A DNA stretch of 64,000 nucleotides from Microvelia longipes (taxonomy: Eukaryota; Arthropoda; Insecta; Hemiptera; Veliidae), in contig JACMZG010001908.1 in the NCBI GenBank assembly GCA_018340805.1, forward strand, positions 51,148,035-51,212,034. Reading direction: 5' to 3'. The notes below the pieces were generated by a model. That model did no database searches and was not told where the DNA came from. It saw only the letters and a list, made by a program, of their open reading frames with translations. Shown here one piece after another: positions 41,671 to 55,287 of the stretch (position 1 is the first letter of the stretch; each line of letters begins with the position of its first letter). The translations under genes and the position numbers were made by a program.

Positions 41671-44600
41671 CGATATTATGATCAAAAACTCTTATATTAC
41701 TTTAATTTACACAGTTAATTAATGTTAATAAAATGAATCTCTAATTGATAATTGGGACGGCATGCCTTCACAAGTATATTTATAAATATTACCTATCAAA
41801 CATAATATGAATAAATTATTTAACAGTTAATAATTTTTTTTAAATCCATTGAATTATTATTTTCTTATTTAAATACTTAAAAAATACAAGTTGATTATTT
41901 AATCAAAGAAAAAAAGAACAGATATATATTTAATTTGACGATATTTCTAAAACAAATTCGAGGATTTGAGTGAAACGACCCACAAACATTTCACGGCAAT
42001 TCTTCATATGAATTAACATCTGTCAGACATATAAAATATAGAATTATTTAATTATTTGTAAAATGCTAGATTATCGCCTTCCTGTTCTAGTCTAGAATAC
42101 AATAGGGAATTTAGCTCTTAGTACTCCAGAATAATGCGGGTCATTTTATAAATCAAAGGGTTAGAATATTTGTTTTAATGATCTGTCAACGAAATAAGAT
42201 TTTAAATCTTATATGTGTATTTATATTTACAGTAAATTATCCTTCTTAATGGTTGCTATAAATAACTTTAAACTAATATATCATTCTTTTCTTATGTACG
42301 TTTCGCGCTGTGTATACTTTAGCTATTATACCATACACATTATCAATAACGGTCTCTCACTATTGTACACTAATTACCGCAACTCACATTTCAATAATCA
42401 CAAGGTAGACTACATTTGTGGAGAGTGTACTACGCTCAATTCATAAAAGTCAATTTTTGCACTCTAATCAATCCCAAGTTTTTTATCAATAAAATCGATT
42501 TAAACTGATTTTTTAATTGATTTTTAGTTTTACCAGGGGGTTAACTTAATATGAGTAAGTTGGATCGATCTATCGCAAGCTACTAAAAATACGCTGCGGC
42601 GACGGTGCGGAAAATTCTGAACAAACCCAATTAGCTTCCCAATGACTGTTATATTTTGTATATTTATTTATAAATCATGAATTTGTTTTATGACAGCTAC
42701 CATTTATTATTATTATAAAGTGATTGTCTGTATGTATTTTTCACAAAAACGGTTCCGTTGCAATTTCTGTATTTTCAAAAATTCAGAACCTAAAAGTAAG
42801 AACTTTTTAACTTCCAGCGACGTACTGAGGAGATAGTGTAATTTCATTAATTATTCTATGATTTAGTCCGATTTTATCTGGTAATTACAATTAATCATGT
42901 GCGCATCTGCGATGTATTAAATACAGGCTCATTAAATGCCAAATCTTCTTTACCGTGTAATTGAAGAGGTAGTCCCCCGCCGCGCTAGTGTCGATCGGAT
43001 CAGATTTTTTCCACCATTGAGCTCGACCAGTTTACTGTTTAAGTATCTATAGTCTCTGGTTCTTACCAATAATTGATAAAAACATAAAAATATGGTTATA
43101 AGTGAAGTAATATAATTAAAACATGAAAATAAATTAAAAATGCCATGTATAAACTGATAAGAGTTAGAACTCGTCATCAATTTAGCAGTGTTGCCTTCCG
43201 GTTTCAACCGACTTAGTTTAATAAAGATATGTTATTAAAATTAATTTAATAAGATATTAAATTAAATAAATTTAATAAATATAGTTTAATCTTTAGGTGG
43301 TAATACCTAGTAGCGTTGACCGAGATAATAAAATGCTTAAAGTGAATGTGCCAACTTAGTTCGAAGTTTGGTCCTTCTTTTTAGTATAACTTGTTAAATT
43401 ATTAACACTTAATATTTGTAACTTTGATTAAAAATATATACATACATATATACATAGTTATACAAAAATTGTAGTGTGATCCAAGAAGTTAAGAAAAGGA
43501 AAAGAATACATGGTTTTGCCTATAATTAATATCTTATATTGCTGACACCAATATAAACACGAGTATAATATTATACTATGTATTATTAACTTTGCTATGT
43601 CGTCTCTAGTACAGTCATATACATATCTACATAGAAAACTATTATGTGTATATTAAATAAATTTGGATAAAGATATTATTAGGGATTCATCTGATCATAA
43701 AGAAATTGTTGTTTTTGAGTAATCTTTCCATTTTCTCTGCCTCTTGGTTATCTATTTTTTAGTTAAAGTTATGAAATAATCAAACAGTAAAGTACAATAA
43801 TATATAATCATGGTTATCCTTTTTAAATAAATTATTTTTGGTTTTTTTCATATATTTATCATTAAAGAAAGATTGAGGATTAAGTTAAATCTACATATAT
43901 CTAGATTTTAATACATATATTTTTAACTATGTATCGAAAACGTAAATATAAGTATCGAAGAGGAAATTAGTAACAGTAAAGTCATTTATACACTTCGTCA
44001 AATCTCACATGATTTGAGAAACCGAAACCAAAGAGATAAAAGAAAAGTAAAGTCGATGATTCGAAAACGAAATGAATTCAATCAAGTATTTTTGTTGTTG
44101 CGAAATAATGAACATAAATGAATCTGTCCACATACATGATTTGACTTTCATACCATACAGCCTATTAGTCCATATTTTGGCTTAATATGGTAGCAGCAGG
44201 ATTTTATTAGAGAGGAACAATGATGCATTTAAAAGGTCATCTTTTACACTCCGAAGCAATCATGGAAGGAGCCAGTCTCGATACCGTCTGCTGCTCTACT
44301 TGAAGTAGTCTTCATGATAACCTGTGTAGGTTAATTGTTGCTGTGCCTTAATATTTTTTTTAGTACAGCATTTTTAAATATTGATTTCCTATCCATATTT
44401 AATAATAACGTAATGATTTCATAAAAATATAAGAAAAATGTCTTTGATATGTTCTCACCTTGTTTGAAAAGTTTAAATAATAATGTATTCTTATATGAAT
44501 ATAAGAATGCAATATTTTGCAACAATTTAGATGAAGGAGACAGATAGCGTCTACAAGACTCATGCAAACATAGTACTGAATATCTATAATATTAATAATA

Positions 44601-45989
44601 TTAGTTAAGTAGTGATGTTGCATTTTTAGACACCCCTGTCCGCAACGCTAAGATTCAGATTGTCTTGTGGCAATTCCTAAATTACATTGGTAAATTAAAA
44701 AAATATCTCTTTTAATAGATCTATTTATTTAATTTAATTGTTAAAGGCTGATATTAGGGTGATTTCTTAGTTTAGGGATTTTCTACGTCTTTCAAAATTC
44801 CTACTAGGATTTTTTTACTCACTCATTTTGCCGCTTTTTTGAAATTATAATGTTTGATTATTATTATAGTAGTATTTTATAGAGTTATACATTTTAAATA
44901 TGAATTAATTATTTAAGTATTTTATAGCGATATAAAATCATTACTTGAGTTTGAGTCAGCCTTTTCCGGAGTTATAGGAATTTGCTGACTCAAATGATAG
45001 AATAAATAAATTTAGTTTTTGATTGCTACAAAAGTTTTTATTGTTAAGTTTTTTTATAAAACAAATCTATAGTTTTCAAAATATGACTCATTTCATAGTA
45101 AATATTAATGGAAGAAAAATGAAAACAAAAAATAAACAGGAATTTAAAATCACAAAGGAGTTCTTAAAAGCACACCAAAAAAGGTTTAGGATATAATTTT
45201 AAAATTACATCAAAATATTTTTAATTATACAATCAATATAACATTAATTACCAATAATACTTACCTATTAAGAATTATGTATTTATGATCCTGTACTTTA
45301 TTTTATGATTAGGATAATGGGTCCAATGACATGGCCTACTATGTGATCTATTGCATTTCTCTCACTATATCTACATCTATTTCTACAAAGCAACAAAACA
45401 AGCGAGTAAAGCGGGCGAATTATTAACCTCTACTATATTAACAAGTTTTACAACATTAAATAAATTTCCATTTCTTCATAAAGTCAACACTCAATATAAT
45501 TCTATAACATTTCTTCCCCTAACATTCTAATTTTTTTATAATAATTTTTAATTAAATTAAATTTGATGAGTCATGTAGTGTGCATTTTCCCTCGATTTCA
45601 AATGATAATTAAAACATCTGTCATACAATTCTTAAAAATTAAATCATTGAATATTAAGAAAAGAAGGTCTTCTTACCTATAACTTAACTTAACTATAAGT
45701 ATAAGGTATACGTGTCCTTAGCATAACAATGTTAATCGGTTAAACAAAGAGATAAGAAACATAGTATAAATTAAAAATCCTAAGTTAAAACTATATATAG
45801 AAACATATAAGGACTAAAAGACAGACTTGCGTAACATGTAAGTCATATATGGTGATAATAATATTAATCAATTTTAAAAAAATAAATAACTATTGAAACA
45901 GTAAAAACAGAATAGAAGTTCAGTCAATAAGTCAGAAAAGAAAAATATATAGTATAAGAAATAGATAATTTCACTTGAAGAGAAGTAGG
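41671..45989 (+). repeat. Large duplicated block, copy 1 (left of gap)
   Basis: 4.3 kb whose order and sequence recur at 46880-51411, with many one- to few-base indels. It ends exactly at the N gap. No gene was recognised inside. A small hairpin TTTGAGTCAGC with its complement is at about 44948-44992. The open frames here change between the copies, so none is supported. Confidence 0.92.
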
Positions 45990-46879
45990 NNNNNNNNNNN
46001 NNNNNNNNNNNNNNNNNNNNNNNNNNNNNNNNNNNNNNNNNNNNNNNNNNNNNNNNNNNNNNNNNNNNNNNNNNNNNNNNNNNNNNNNNNNNNNNNNNNN
46101 NNNNNNNNNNNNNNNNNNNNNNNNNNNNNNNNNNNNNNNNNNNNNNNNNNNNNNNNNNNNNNNNNNNNNNNNNNNNNNNNNNNNNNNNNNNNNNNNNNNN
46201 NNNNNNNNNNNNNNNNNNNNNNNNNNNNNNNNNNNNNNNNNNNNNNNNNNNNNNNNNNNNNNNNNNNNNNNNNNNNNNNNNNNNNNNNNNNNNNNNNNNN
46301 NNNNNNNNNNNNNNNNNNNNNNNNNNNNNNNNNNNNNNNNNNNNNNNNNNNNNNNNNNNNNNNNNNNNNNNNNNNNNNNNNNNNNNNNNNNNNNNNNNNN
46401 NNNNNNNNNNNNNNNNNNNNNNNNNNNNNNNNNNNNNNNNNNNNNNNNNNNNNNNNNNNNNNNNNNNNNNNNNNNNNNNNNNNNNNNNNNNNNNNNNNNN
46501 NNNNNNNNNNNNNNNNNNNNNNNNNNNNNNNNNNNNNNNNNNNNNNNNNNNNNNNNNNNNNNNNNNNNNNNNNNNNNNNNNNNNNNNNNNNNNNNNNNNN
46601 NNNNNNNNNNNNNNNNNNNNNNNNNNNNNNNNNNNNNNNNNNNNNNNNNNNNNNNNNNNNNNNNNNNNNNNNNNNNNNNNNNNNNNNNNNNNNNNNNNNN
46701 NNNNNNNNNNNNNNNNNNNNNNNNNNNNNNNNNNNNNNNNNNNNNNNNNNNNNNNNNNNNNNNNNNNNNNNNNNNNNNNNNNNNNNNNNNNNNNNNNNNN
46801 NNNNNNNNNNNNNNNNNNNNNNNNNNNNNNNNNNNNNNNNNNNNNNNNNNNNNNNNNNNNNNNNNNNNNNNNNNNNNNN
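45990..46879. other. Assembly gap (890 N)
   Basis: Unknown bases. Any open frame spanning it is an artefact. Confidence 1.
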
Positions 46880-49800
46880 CGAATATTATGATCAAGAAAT
46901 CTTAATATTACATTTATTTACACAGTTAAATAATTTAAATAAAATGATAATCTCTAAAATTGATATTGGGAGCACGGCAGTGCCTTCACCAAGTATATTG
47001 TAATAAAGATAATACACTATCAAATATACATATGAAATAAAATTTATTTAACAAGTTAATAATTTTTTTTAAATCAATTGAAATTATTATTTTTTATTAA
47101 AATAAATTAAAAACTACAAGTTGATTTTATTTAATCAAAGAGAAAAAAGAACAGTATATATAAATTTTACGATATTTTAAAACAAATTCGGGATTTGAAG
47201 TGAAAACGACCACACCAAACATTTCACGTCTAATTCTTAATATGAATTACACATCTGTCAGACATATTAAAAATATAGATTTATTTAATAATGTAAAATG
47301 ACCAATAGAGTTATCGCCTCCTGTTCTACAAGTCTAGAATACAATAAGACATTTAGCTCTTACGTACTCCAGAAATAATTGCGGGTCATTTATAAACAAA
47401 GGGCTTAGAATATTTGTTTTAATGAATCTGTCAAAGAAATAAGAATTTTTAAATCTATATTGTGTAATTTATTATTACAGTAAATTATCCATTCTTAACT
47501 GGTTGATATAAATGAAACCTTTAAACTAAAATACCTATCAATGCTATTCTTATGTACGCTTTCGCTGCTTGTGTATACTTTTGTACAGCTATATACCACA
47601 TACAAATTAATCAAACTAACAGGGTCTCTCCACTAATTGTACCACTAATTACCTGCAACTCCACATCTCAATAATCACAATAGACTACATTTGTGTAAGA
47701 GTGTAATACGCTCAATTCCATAAAAGTCAATTTTTGCACTCTAAACAAATCCCAACAGTTTTTATCAATAAAATCGATTAAAACTGATTTTTTACATAGC
47801 ATTTTAGTTCTTACCAGGGGGGGTTAACTTAAATGAGGTAAAGTTTGGATTCGATTATCGCAAGCTACTAAAAATAGCGCTGCGGCGGACCGGTGCGGAC
47901 AATTCATGAACTAACCCCAATAGCTTTCCAAAAATGACTGGTTAATCTATTTTTATATTTAAATTTATAAATACCATGGCAATTTTTGTTTATGACAGCA
48001 TACATTTAATTATATTATAAAATGATTATTTTCTGTATGTATTTTTCACAAAACGGTTCGCCGTTGCATGTTTCTGTATTTCAAAATTCAGAAACTAAAA
48101 GTAAACAGAAACTTTTTTAAAACTGTCCGCGAACGCTACTGATGGCAGATAAGTGAAATTTCATTTAATTAAATTATTGATTTAAAGTCGATTTTATCTG
48201 GTAATTAACATTAAATCACATGTGGCGCATCTTGCCGTGTAATTAAAATACAGGCCTGCATTAAATGCCAAAAATCCTTATCTTCTAACACGGTATGAAA
48301 GGTAGGTCCCCCGCCGCGCTAGTGTCGATCGGAATCCAAATTTTCCACCATTGAGTTCGACATCCTACTGTTTAAGTATCTATAGTCTCTGGTTCTTACC
48401 AATAATTGATAAAAACATAAAAATAGGTTATAAGTGAAGTAATATAATTAAAACATGAAAATAAATTAAAAATGCATGTATAAACCTGATAAGAGTTAGA
48501 ACTCGTCATCAAATTTAGCAGTGTTGCCTTCCGGTTTCAACCGAACTTAGTTTAATAAAGATAGTTTATTAAAATTAATTTAATAAGATATTAAATTAAA
48601 TTAAATTTAATAAAGATATAGTTTAATCTTTAGGTGGTAATATACCTAGTAGCGTTGACCCGAGATAATAAAATGCTTAAAGTGAATGTGCCAAACTTAG
48701 TTCGAAGTTTGGTGGTCCTTCTTTTTAGTAATAACTTGTTAAATTATTAACACTTAATATTTGTAACCTTTGATTAAAAATATATACATACATATATACA
48801 TAGGTATACAAAAAATTGTAGGTGTGATCCAAGAAGTTAAGAAAAGGAAAAGAATACATGGTTTTGCCTATAATTAATATCTTATATTGCTGACACCAAT
48901 ATAAACACGAGTATAATATTATACTATGTATTATTAACTTTGCTATGTCGTCTCTAGTACAGTCATATACATATCTACATAGAAAACTATTATGTGTATA
49001 TTAAATAAATTTGGATAAAGAATTATTAGGGATTCATCTGATCATAAAGAAATTGTTGTTTTTGAGTAATCTTTCCATTTTCTCTGCCTCTTGGTTATCT
49101 ATTTTTTAGTTAAAGTTATGAAATAATCAACAAACAGGTAAAGTAACAATAATATCATAATCATGGTTATCCTTTTTACAAATAAATTATTTTTGGTTCT
49201 TTCATAATATTTATCATTAAAGAAAGATTGAGGATTAAGTTAAATCTACATATATCTTAGATTTTAAATTACATATATTTTTAACTATGTATCGAAAACG
49301 TAAATATAAGTATCGAAGAGGAAATTAGTAACAGTAAAGTCATTTATACACTTCGTCAAATCTCACATGATTTGAGAAACCGAAACCAAAGAGAATAAAG
49401 AAAAGACGTAAAGTCGATGATTCGAAAACGAAATGAATTCAATCAAGTATTTTTGTTGTTGCGAAATAATTGAACATAAATGAATCTGTGTCCACATACA
49501 TGATTTGACTTTCATACCATACAGCCTATTAGTCCATATTTTGGCTTAATATGGTAGCAGCAGGATTTTATTAGAGAGGAACAATGATGCATTTAAAAGG
49601 TCATCTTTTACACTCCGAAGCAATCATGGAAGGAGCCAGGTCTCTATACCGTCTGCTGCTCTACTTTGAAGTAGGCTTCATGATAACCTGTGTAGGTTAA
49701 TTGTTGCTGTGCCTTAATATTTTATTTTAGGTACAGCATTTTTAAATATTGATACTTCCTATCCATATTTAATAATAACGTAATGATTTCATAAAAATAT

Positions 49801-51411
49801 AAGAAAAATGTCTTTGATATGTTCTCACCTTGTTTTGAAAAGTTTAAAATATAATGTATTATCTTATATGAAATAATAAAATGCAATTATTTTGCAACAA
49901 CTTTAGATGGAAAGGAGACAGATAGCCGTCTACAAGACTCATGCACATAGTACTGGAAATATCTATAATATTAATAATATTAGTTAAGTAGGTGATGTTG
50001 CATTTTTAGACACCCCTGTCCGCAACGCTAAGATTCAGATTGTCTTGTGGCAATTCCTAATAACATTACATTGGTAAATTAAAAAAATATCTCTTTTAAT
50101 AATATACTCTATTTATTTAATTTAATTGTTAAAGGGCTGTATATTAGGGTGATTTCTAGTTTAGGGATTTTCTACGTCTTTCAAACATTCCTACTAGGGA
50201 TTTTTTTACTCACTCATTTTGCCGCTTTTCTGAAATTATCATGTTTGATATATTATTATAGTAGTATTTTTATAGAGTTATACATTTTAAATATGAATTA
50301 ATTAATTTAAGTATTTTATAGCGATATAAAATCATTACTTGAGTTTGAGTCAGCCTTTTTCCGGAGTTATAGGAATTTGCCTGACTCAAATGATAGAATA
50401 AATAAATTATAGTTTTTGATTGCTACAAGAAGTTTTTATTGTTAAGTTTTTTTATAAAACAAAATCTATCAGTTTTCAAAATATGACTCATTTCATAGTA
50501 AATATTAATGGAAGTAATAAATGAAAACAAAGAAATAAACAGGAAATTTAAAATCACAAAGGAGTTCTTAAAAGCACACCAAAAAAGGTTTAGGATATAA
50601 ATTTTAAAAATTACATCAAAATATTTTTAATTTATACAATCAATATAACATTAATTACCAATAATACTTACCTATTAAGAATGAATATTGTATTTATGAT
50701 CCCTGTACTTTATTTTATGATTAGGATAATGGGTCCAATGACATGGCCTACTATGTGATCTATTGCATTTCTCTCACTATATCTACATCTATTTCTACAA
50801 AGCAACAAAACAAGCGAGTAAAGCGGGCGAATTATTAACCTCTATACTATATTAACAAGTTTTACAACATTAAATAAATTTCCATTTCTTCATAAAGTCA
50901 ACACTCAATATAATTCTATAACATTTCTTCCCCTAACATTCTAATTTTTTTATAATAATTTTTAATTAAATTAAATTTGATGAGTCATGTAGTGTGCATT
51001 TTCCCTCGATTTCAAATGATAATTAAAACATCTGTCATACAATTCTTAAAAATTAAATCATTGAATATTAAGAAAAGAAGGTCTTCTTACCTATAACTTA
51101 ACTTAACTATAAGGTATAAGGTATACGTGTACCTTAGCATAACAATGTTAATCGGTTAAACAAAGAGATAAGAAACATAGTATAAATTAAAAATCCTAAG
51201 TTAAAACTATATATAGAAACATATAAGGACTAAAAGACAGACTTGCGTACATGTAAGTCATATATGGTGATAATAAATATTAATCAATTTTAAAAAAATA
51301 AATAACACATCTATTGAAACAGTAAAAACAGAATAGAAGTTCAGTCAATAAGTCAGAAAAGAAAAATATATAGTATAAGAAATAGATAATTTCACTTGAA
51401 AGAGAAGTAGA
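46880..51411 (+). repeat. Large duplicated block, copy 2 (right of gap)
   Basis: Begins at the base equivalent to 41671 and ends at the equivalent of 45988. It is about 210 bp longer than copy 1 because of small insertions, most of them in the first 1.6 kb. From about 48300 on the two copies are nearly the same. Confidence 0.92.
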
Positions 51412-51489
51412 TGAAAATTAAACTTACTTTTAATTAAATTGTATGTTATACATAAATGTATGTCGTATATCATTATTATTATTTAATGA

Positions 51490-52182
51490 CTAAAACTATG
51501 GGTGAAAGTCTTTCAGTCAGAAGTGTTCTCAATTAACACCTGCATTCTCGAAAATCTCAAGCGAAACAATAAGCCAGCGTCAGTGTTAATTTATACTGAA
51601 GTCAAGCTGCCATAAAAAGCCCTGGGATCCTAACAAAGTTAACTCTAAACTGTGTGGGAATGTTTACAAAACCTTACCAGTTTGGCTGCTGAAAATCAAG
51701 TATCAGTTAGATGGGTTCCGGGACATAAAGGTATAGACGGTAATGAGGTTGCAGATGATTTAGCAAGACAAGGTTCAGATCAAACTCTAATAGGATCTGA
51801 ACCAGTTATTGGCATTTCGAAAACACAAGTCAAGACGGCAGTGAATGAATGGCTTAGAGGTAAACACCAACAACACTAGAATAATGCTCTTGGTTTGAGG
51901 CAGGTCCTCAAGCCAAACTGACAGATGCTCTTCTAAAGCTAAATAAGAAAAAACTTGAGTATAGTGACGGGCTTAATAACTGTAATTGCCACTTACGCAA
52001 ACATATGCATACAATCGGCATATTTCAAGAAGAGCCTGTCTGTAGACTCTGTGGCCAATGCCCTGAAACATCATCACACATCATCTTTGAATACGAAACC
52101 CTAGCATACAAGAGATTTCGACATTTATCTGTCAATAGAATTACTTCACTTTCAAGTGAGTTTATCCATTTCTTACATTAAA
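51490..52182 (+). pseudogene. LINE fragment: RNase H domain and C-terminal tail, broken
   Basis: Reading across frame breaks: FQSEVFSINTCILENLKRNN (RNase H glutamate motif), then a mutated form of the usual S-D-S-Q-A-A-x-K-A-L motif (TEVKLP, stop, KALGS), WECLQNLTSLAAENQVSVRW, VPGHKGIDGNEVADDLARQG (active-site Asp), and after a stop at 51877 and a shift, CRLCGQCPETSSHIIFEYET. RNase H in a non-LTR element points to a Jockey/I/R1-type clade. No RT lies upstream, where copy 2 of the duplicated block ends, so it is 5'-truncated and inactive. Confidence 0.82.
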
Positions 52183-53439
52183 TCTTTTTATTTGATTTTC
52201 TTAACTTTTGTTTCTTCTTTTTCTGTTTAAATGGGCGTGTTAATTAATTTTTTAAATTTATTAATATTTATTAATATTATATATGCCATACATTTAGTCA
52301 ATCGTGTATACTTATCCATCTTTCTTATTGTAAGTAGAAATATTTATAATTTTTTATTTTTATATTTTAAAGAAATATTAATTTTTTGTGTTGTTTTTGT
52401 TGATAGTTACAACTTATTAGGCTTTTTAGTTTATTCTTAGTTTCTTTTTTCTTTGTTAAACAGATTAACATGAATATGCTAGGTTACAGGTAAAAGAATA
52501 TAGTTATTACAAACTCATCTTGTCTCTTAATTGCCCTTCTTTTCTTATTAATGACCATAATGGAGACCTACACTAATCAAAATTAAAACATTGAATGTGT
52601 GTTGGGGAAAAGGCTCTTAAAACATAGAGTGAGGTATGCAGAATTTTCTTACTATCTATTTAAAGAACTAGATTCTTCTGTATTAAAAATAATAATTTTA
52701 TGTATTTCGACCCACTAGGTTTTAGTTCTCTGAATCACAAATTTAAACAGAATATAAGTACTATTTTGAGAGAACATCAAAACAAAATAATAAGAATAAA
52801 TCCCAATGTTATAAATTGGAAAAGAATCGATTTTAAGCCCTTTTTCACAACACTCATCCAATTAATTATAAAGAGAAAATAAAAAAATCGAATTAACTTA
52901 ATTATTAAGGCAATATACGTTTCAGATGAACCAATATTAAATACTTAAAAATATGGGGGTAAATATGACTCTAAAGGGGGTTTCCCCCGTCTGCCATGAA
53001 AGTTCAAATTTTTTTTTTTTGGTTTTATAACCCATCTATGTTAATTTTATTACTAATTTAGGTGTCTTTAAATAACTAATTCAGCATAATAATGTAATAC
53101 AAATATTATTCTGACCTAGTCATTTTTGCTAAGCTTTTCATAAATATACATCATTGACATTTGCTGAAAAAAGAACAAGTTCTAGTATTTAATAAATAAA
53201 TCTACAGTAAAAATATACATAAATAATAACAAGTATAAATAAATAATAAATAAATTCACCCCATATTTTTAAGGATTGTATATTGCAAACATATCTTTAA
53301 GCCAAATATATTTTTATTCAGGGTGAATTTCTTTTTAATAAAATTAAGCATCGGTTAAGTTATACCTACATTATAGAGGTAAAGGAATAGTCTCTTCTGC
53401 AAAGTATACATACTTAGAGATTTTTATCTTACAGGTATT
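52183..53439. other. Intergenic, no gene seen
   Basis: AT-rich DNA; part may be LINE 3' UTR. The open frames at 52231-52440 and 52700-52882 are Phe/Ile/Asn-rich and unsupported. Confidence 0.4.
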
Positions 53440-54055
53440 TCCTAAGGAATGAGGAGTAATTTTTTAGGTATCTTTTAAAAGATGAAGTGATTTATTTTTT
53501 AAGGTATCACTCAAAGTATGAGCGGTGATTTTTTAAGTATCTCTTAATGTATGAGGATACCTTTTTACTTTTCCTCATTTCCTCATTTATAGGCATAGAG
53601 AGAGAAAGTATTGTGTTTGCAAAAAAAGAAATCCAAAACCGGGATGTTACCTGGGTTATCCATTTTAGGTGTTTCAAAGGCTTCCTATGTGGTTACACAA
53701 AGTGATATGTCTGTGTTTGTTTCTGTTATTATCATAGCTCTCAGTGTATTTATGCTAGAGAGTTGAAACTTGCTACAAAAATCAATCTATAGGAAAATTA
53801 TAAAATAATATTTATGACGCTATTAACCCGCAACAATGATGCTGCAAAAAATTTGAAAAATCATAAAACGCGGAAAACTGTTGTATATTCTGAGGACGAG
53901 CGAAGCGGGTCCGAAGTAGGAACAATGAACGTAGCGAATCTGATTTGATGAGGAAATGTTCCGATGTACCACGTACCCGATTTTTTAAGGTATTACTTAG
54001 TATGAGCAATGATTATTTTAAGTATCTCTCAAAGTATGAGAAGAGGTTGTTTGCT
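53440..54055 (+). repeat. ~45-bp minisatellite interrupted by D3
   Basis: Units of AGTATCTCTCAAAGTATGAG followed by GTGATTTTTTA occur at about 53440-53554 (three, diverged) and again at 53986-54050, on either side of D3. Confidence 0.7.
53555..53985 (+). mobile_element. Family D element, copy D3 (short)
   Basis: Left TTTTACTTTTCCTCATTTCC; right GTACCACGTACCCGATTTTT. The interior has AAACCGGGATGTTAC, CTAGAGAGTTGAAACTTG and GAGGACGAGCGAAGCGGGTC then CGAAG. About 430 bp, so it is deleted relative to D1. Confidence 0.7.
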
Positions 54056-54766
54056 ATTATGAGACTATTTGTATTTTCCTGATGCTGTTAAGAACTATAA
54101 ACCAATGCTATAACAATATAATATAATAACCAAACTCTAAGTATAAAATAATTAAATAATTTTTTAATTATTCTATAATTAATTTACATTTTTTTAATTG
54201 ATTCAGTGTACTTATAAGTAGATTTAGTCAATACTTAATCTTTTCTATGCAGGGTGGAATATGTCTGATGTGCCATCGCCATTAAGTCTTAAAATGAGGT
54301 TAAAACATGGTCTTGACTTTTAAAACGATCCCTATTCTCAGCAAGTAGGCCTACATGGGTTCAAATTTGTTACTATTACCTATGACTTTAAGTTTGTTTT
54401 GTGATTATTCAAATGTTATTTATTGATTTTTATTTATTAAACTTTAAAAATGAGCATACACTTATATCAACATTTAAATGAAGTACATCAAATCACAATC
54501 AAAAGTACATTAAACACATGAAATTCTAAGAAATTAAATTCCTAATACAATACTCGGTAGCTTTCACGACGCAATTGTTAGACATCCATCAAGAATTTTA
54601 GTTTGAATTTGTCTTATTGAAAAAGATGTAATGTAGTCGAACAGCAGTTTGGTAAAAATTACCATAGTTACAATGAGGTTAAAAGAGTCCCTAATTTGAT
54701 GCTGTTTTTAAAACAGTTGATATTATAGTATGGTCTTATTTTTAAAGTTATTAAAAAATGTAATAA

Positions 54767-55092
54767 ACTGACATATTTAAAAACATTTAATGGTGGAAGC
54801 ATAGATATATACTAGAGGGTGCATAGTCTATCTCAATACATTGAGAGGCCTGAACCATCTTTTAGGGCTCTCAGGGGCTTTGTATAACCTCATTGAAACC
54901 TTCTTCAAGAGTGATCAGTGATTGGAGCCTGATTATTTTTCAACTGACTTATTTAAAAACATATAATGGTGGAAGCATAGAGATATATACTAGAGGGTGC
55001 ATAGCCTATCTCAATACATTTGGAGGCCTGAAACATCTTTTAGGACTCTCAGGGGCTTTGTATAACCTCATAGAAACCTTCTTCAAGAGTGA
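54767..55092 (+). repeat. 150-bp direct duplication of the C5 left end plus its flank
   Basis: 54767-54914 and 54943-55092 are near-identical (ACTGACATATTTAAAAACAT, the GGTGGAAG flank, the C terminus, through CTTCTTCAAGAGTGA), separated by 28 bp. Confidence 0.8.
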
Positions 55093-55279
55093 GATAAGTT
55101 TATAATAAATCAATTGATTTTGGCTTCACGGACATACATATGATTAACATTCTCCTGTATAAGTTATTTTAATTTTGTACTGATCATTTGATTTTATTTC
55201 AAAGCGAAGGTGGTCAGGTTACTTTTTCGATGTTTCACAATTTAACCAAAAGGGCTCTTCTAGTAATAATATCTCTATG
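54976..55279 (-). mobile_element. MITE family C, copy C5, with perfect target duplication
   Basis: Reverse relative to C1-C4. Termini CATAGAGATATATACTAGAG and the complement ending AATATCTCTATG. The perfect 8-bp duplication GGTGGAAG is at 54968-54975 and 55280-55287. 304 bp, non-coding. Confidence 0.92.
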
Positions 55280-55287
55280 GGTGGAAG

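Noticed and set aside
42950..43207. 85-residue minus-strand frame in the duplicated block
   Set aside because: It is broken by indels in copy 2 and shows no recognisable domain; it could at most be a 5' exon, which I cannot support.
45924..47003. Long open frames on both strands across the gap
   Set aside because: They consist almost entirely of N and are not sequence.
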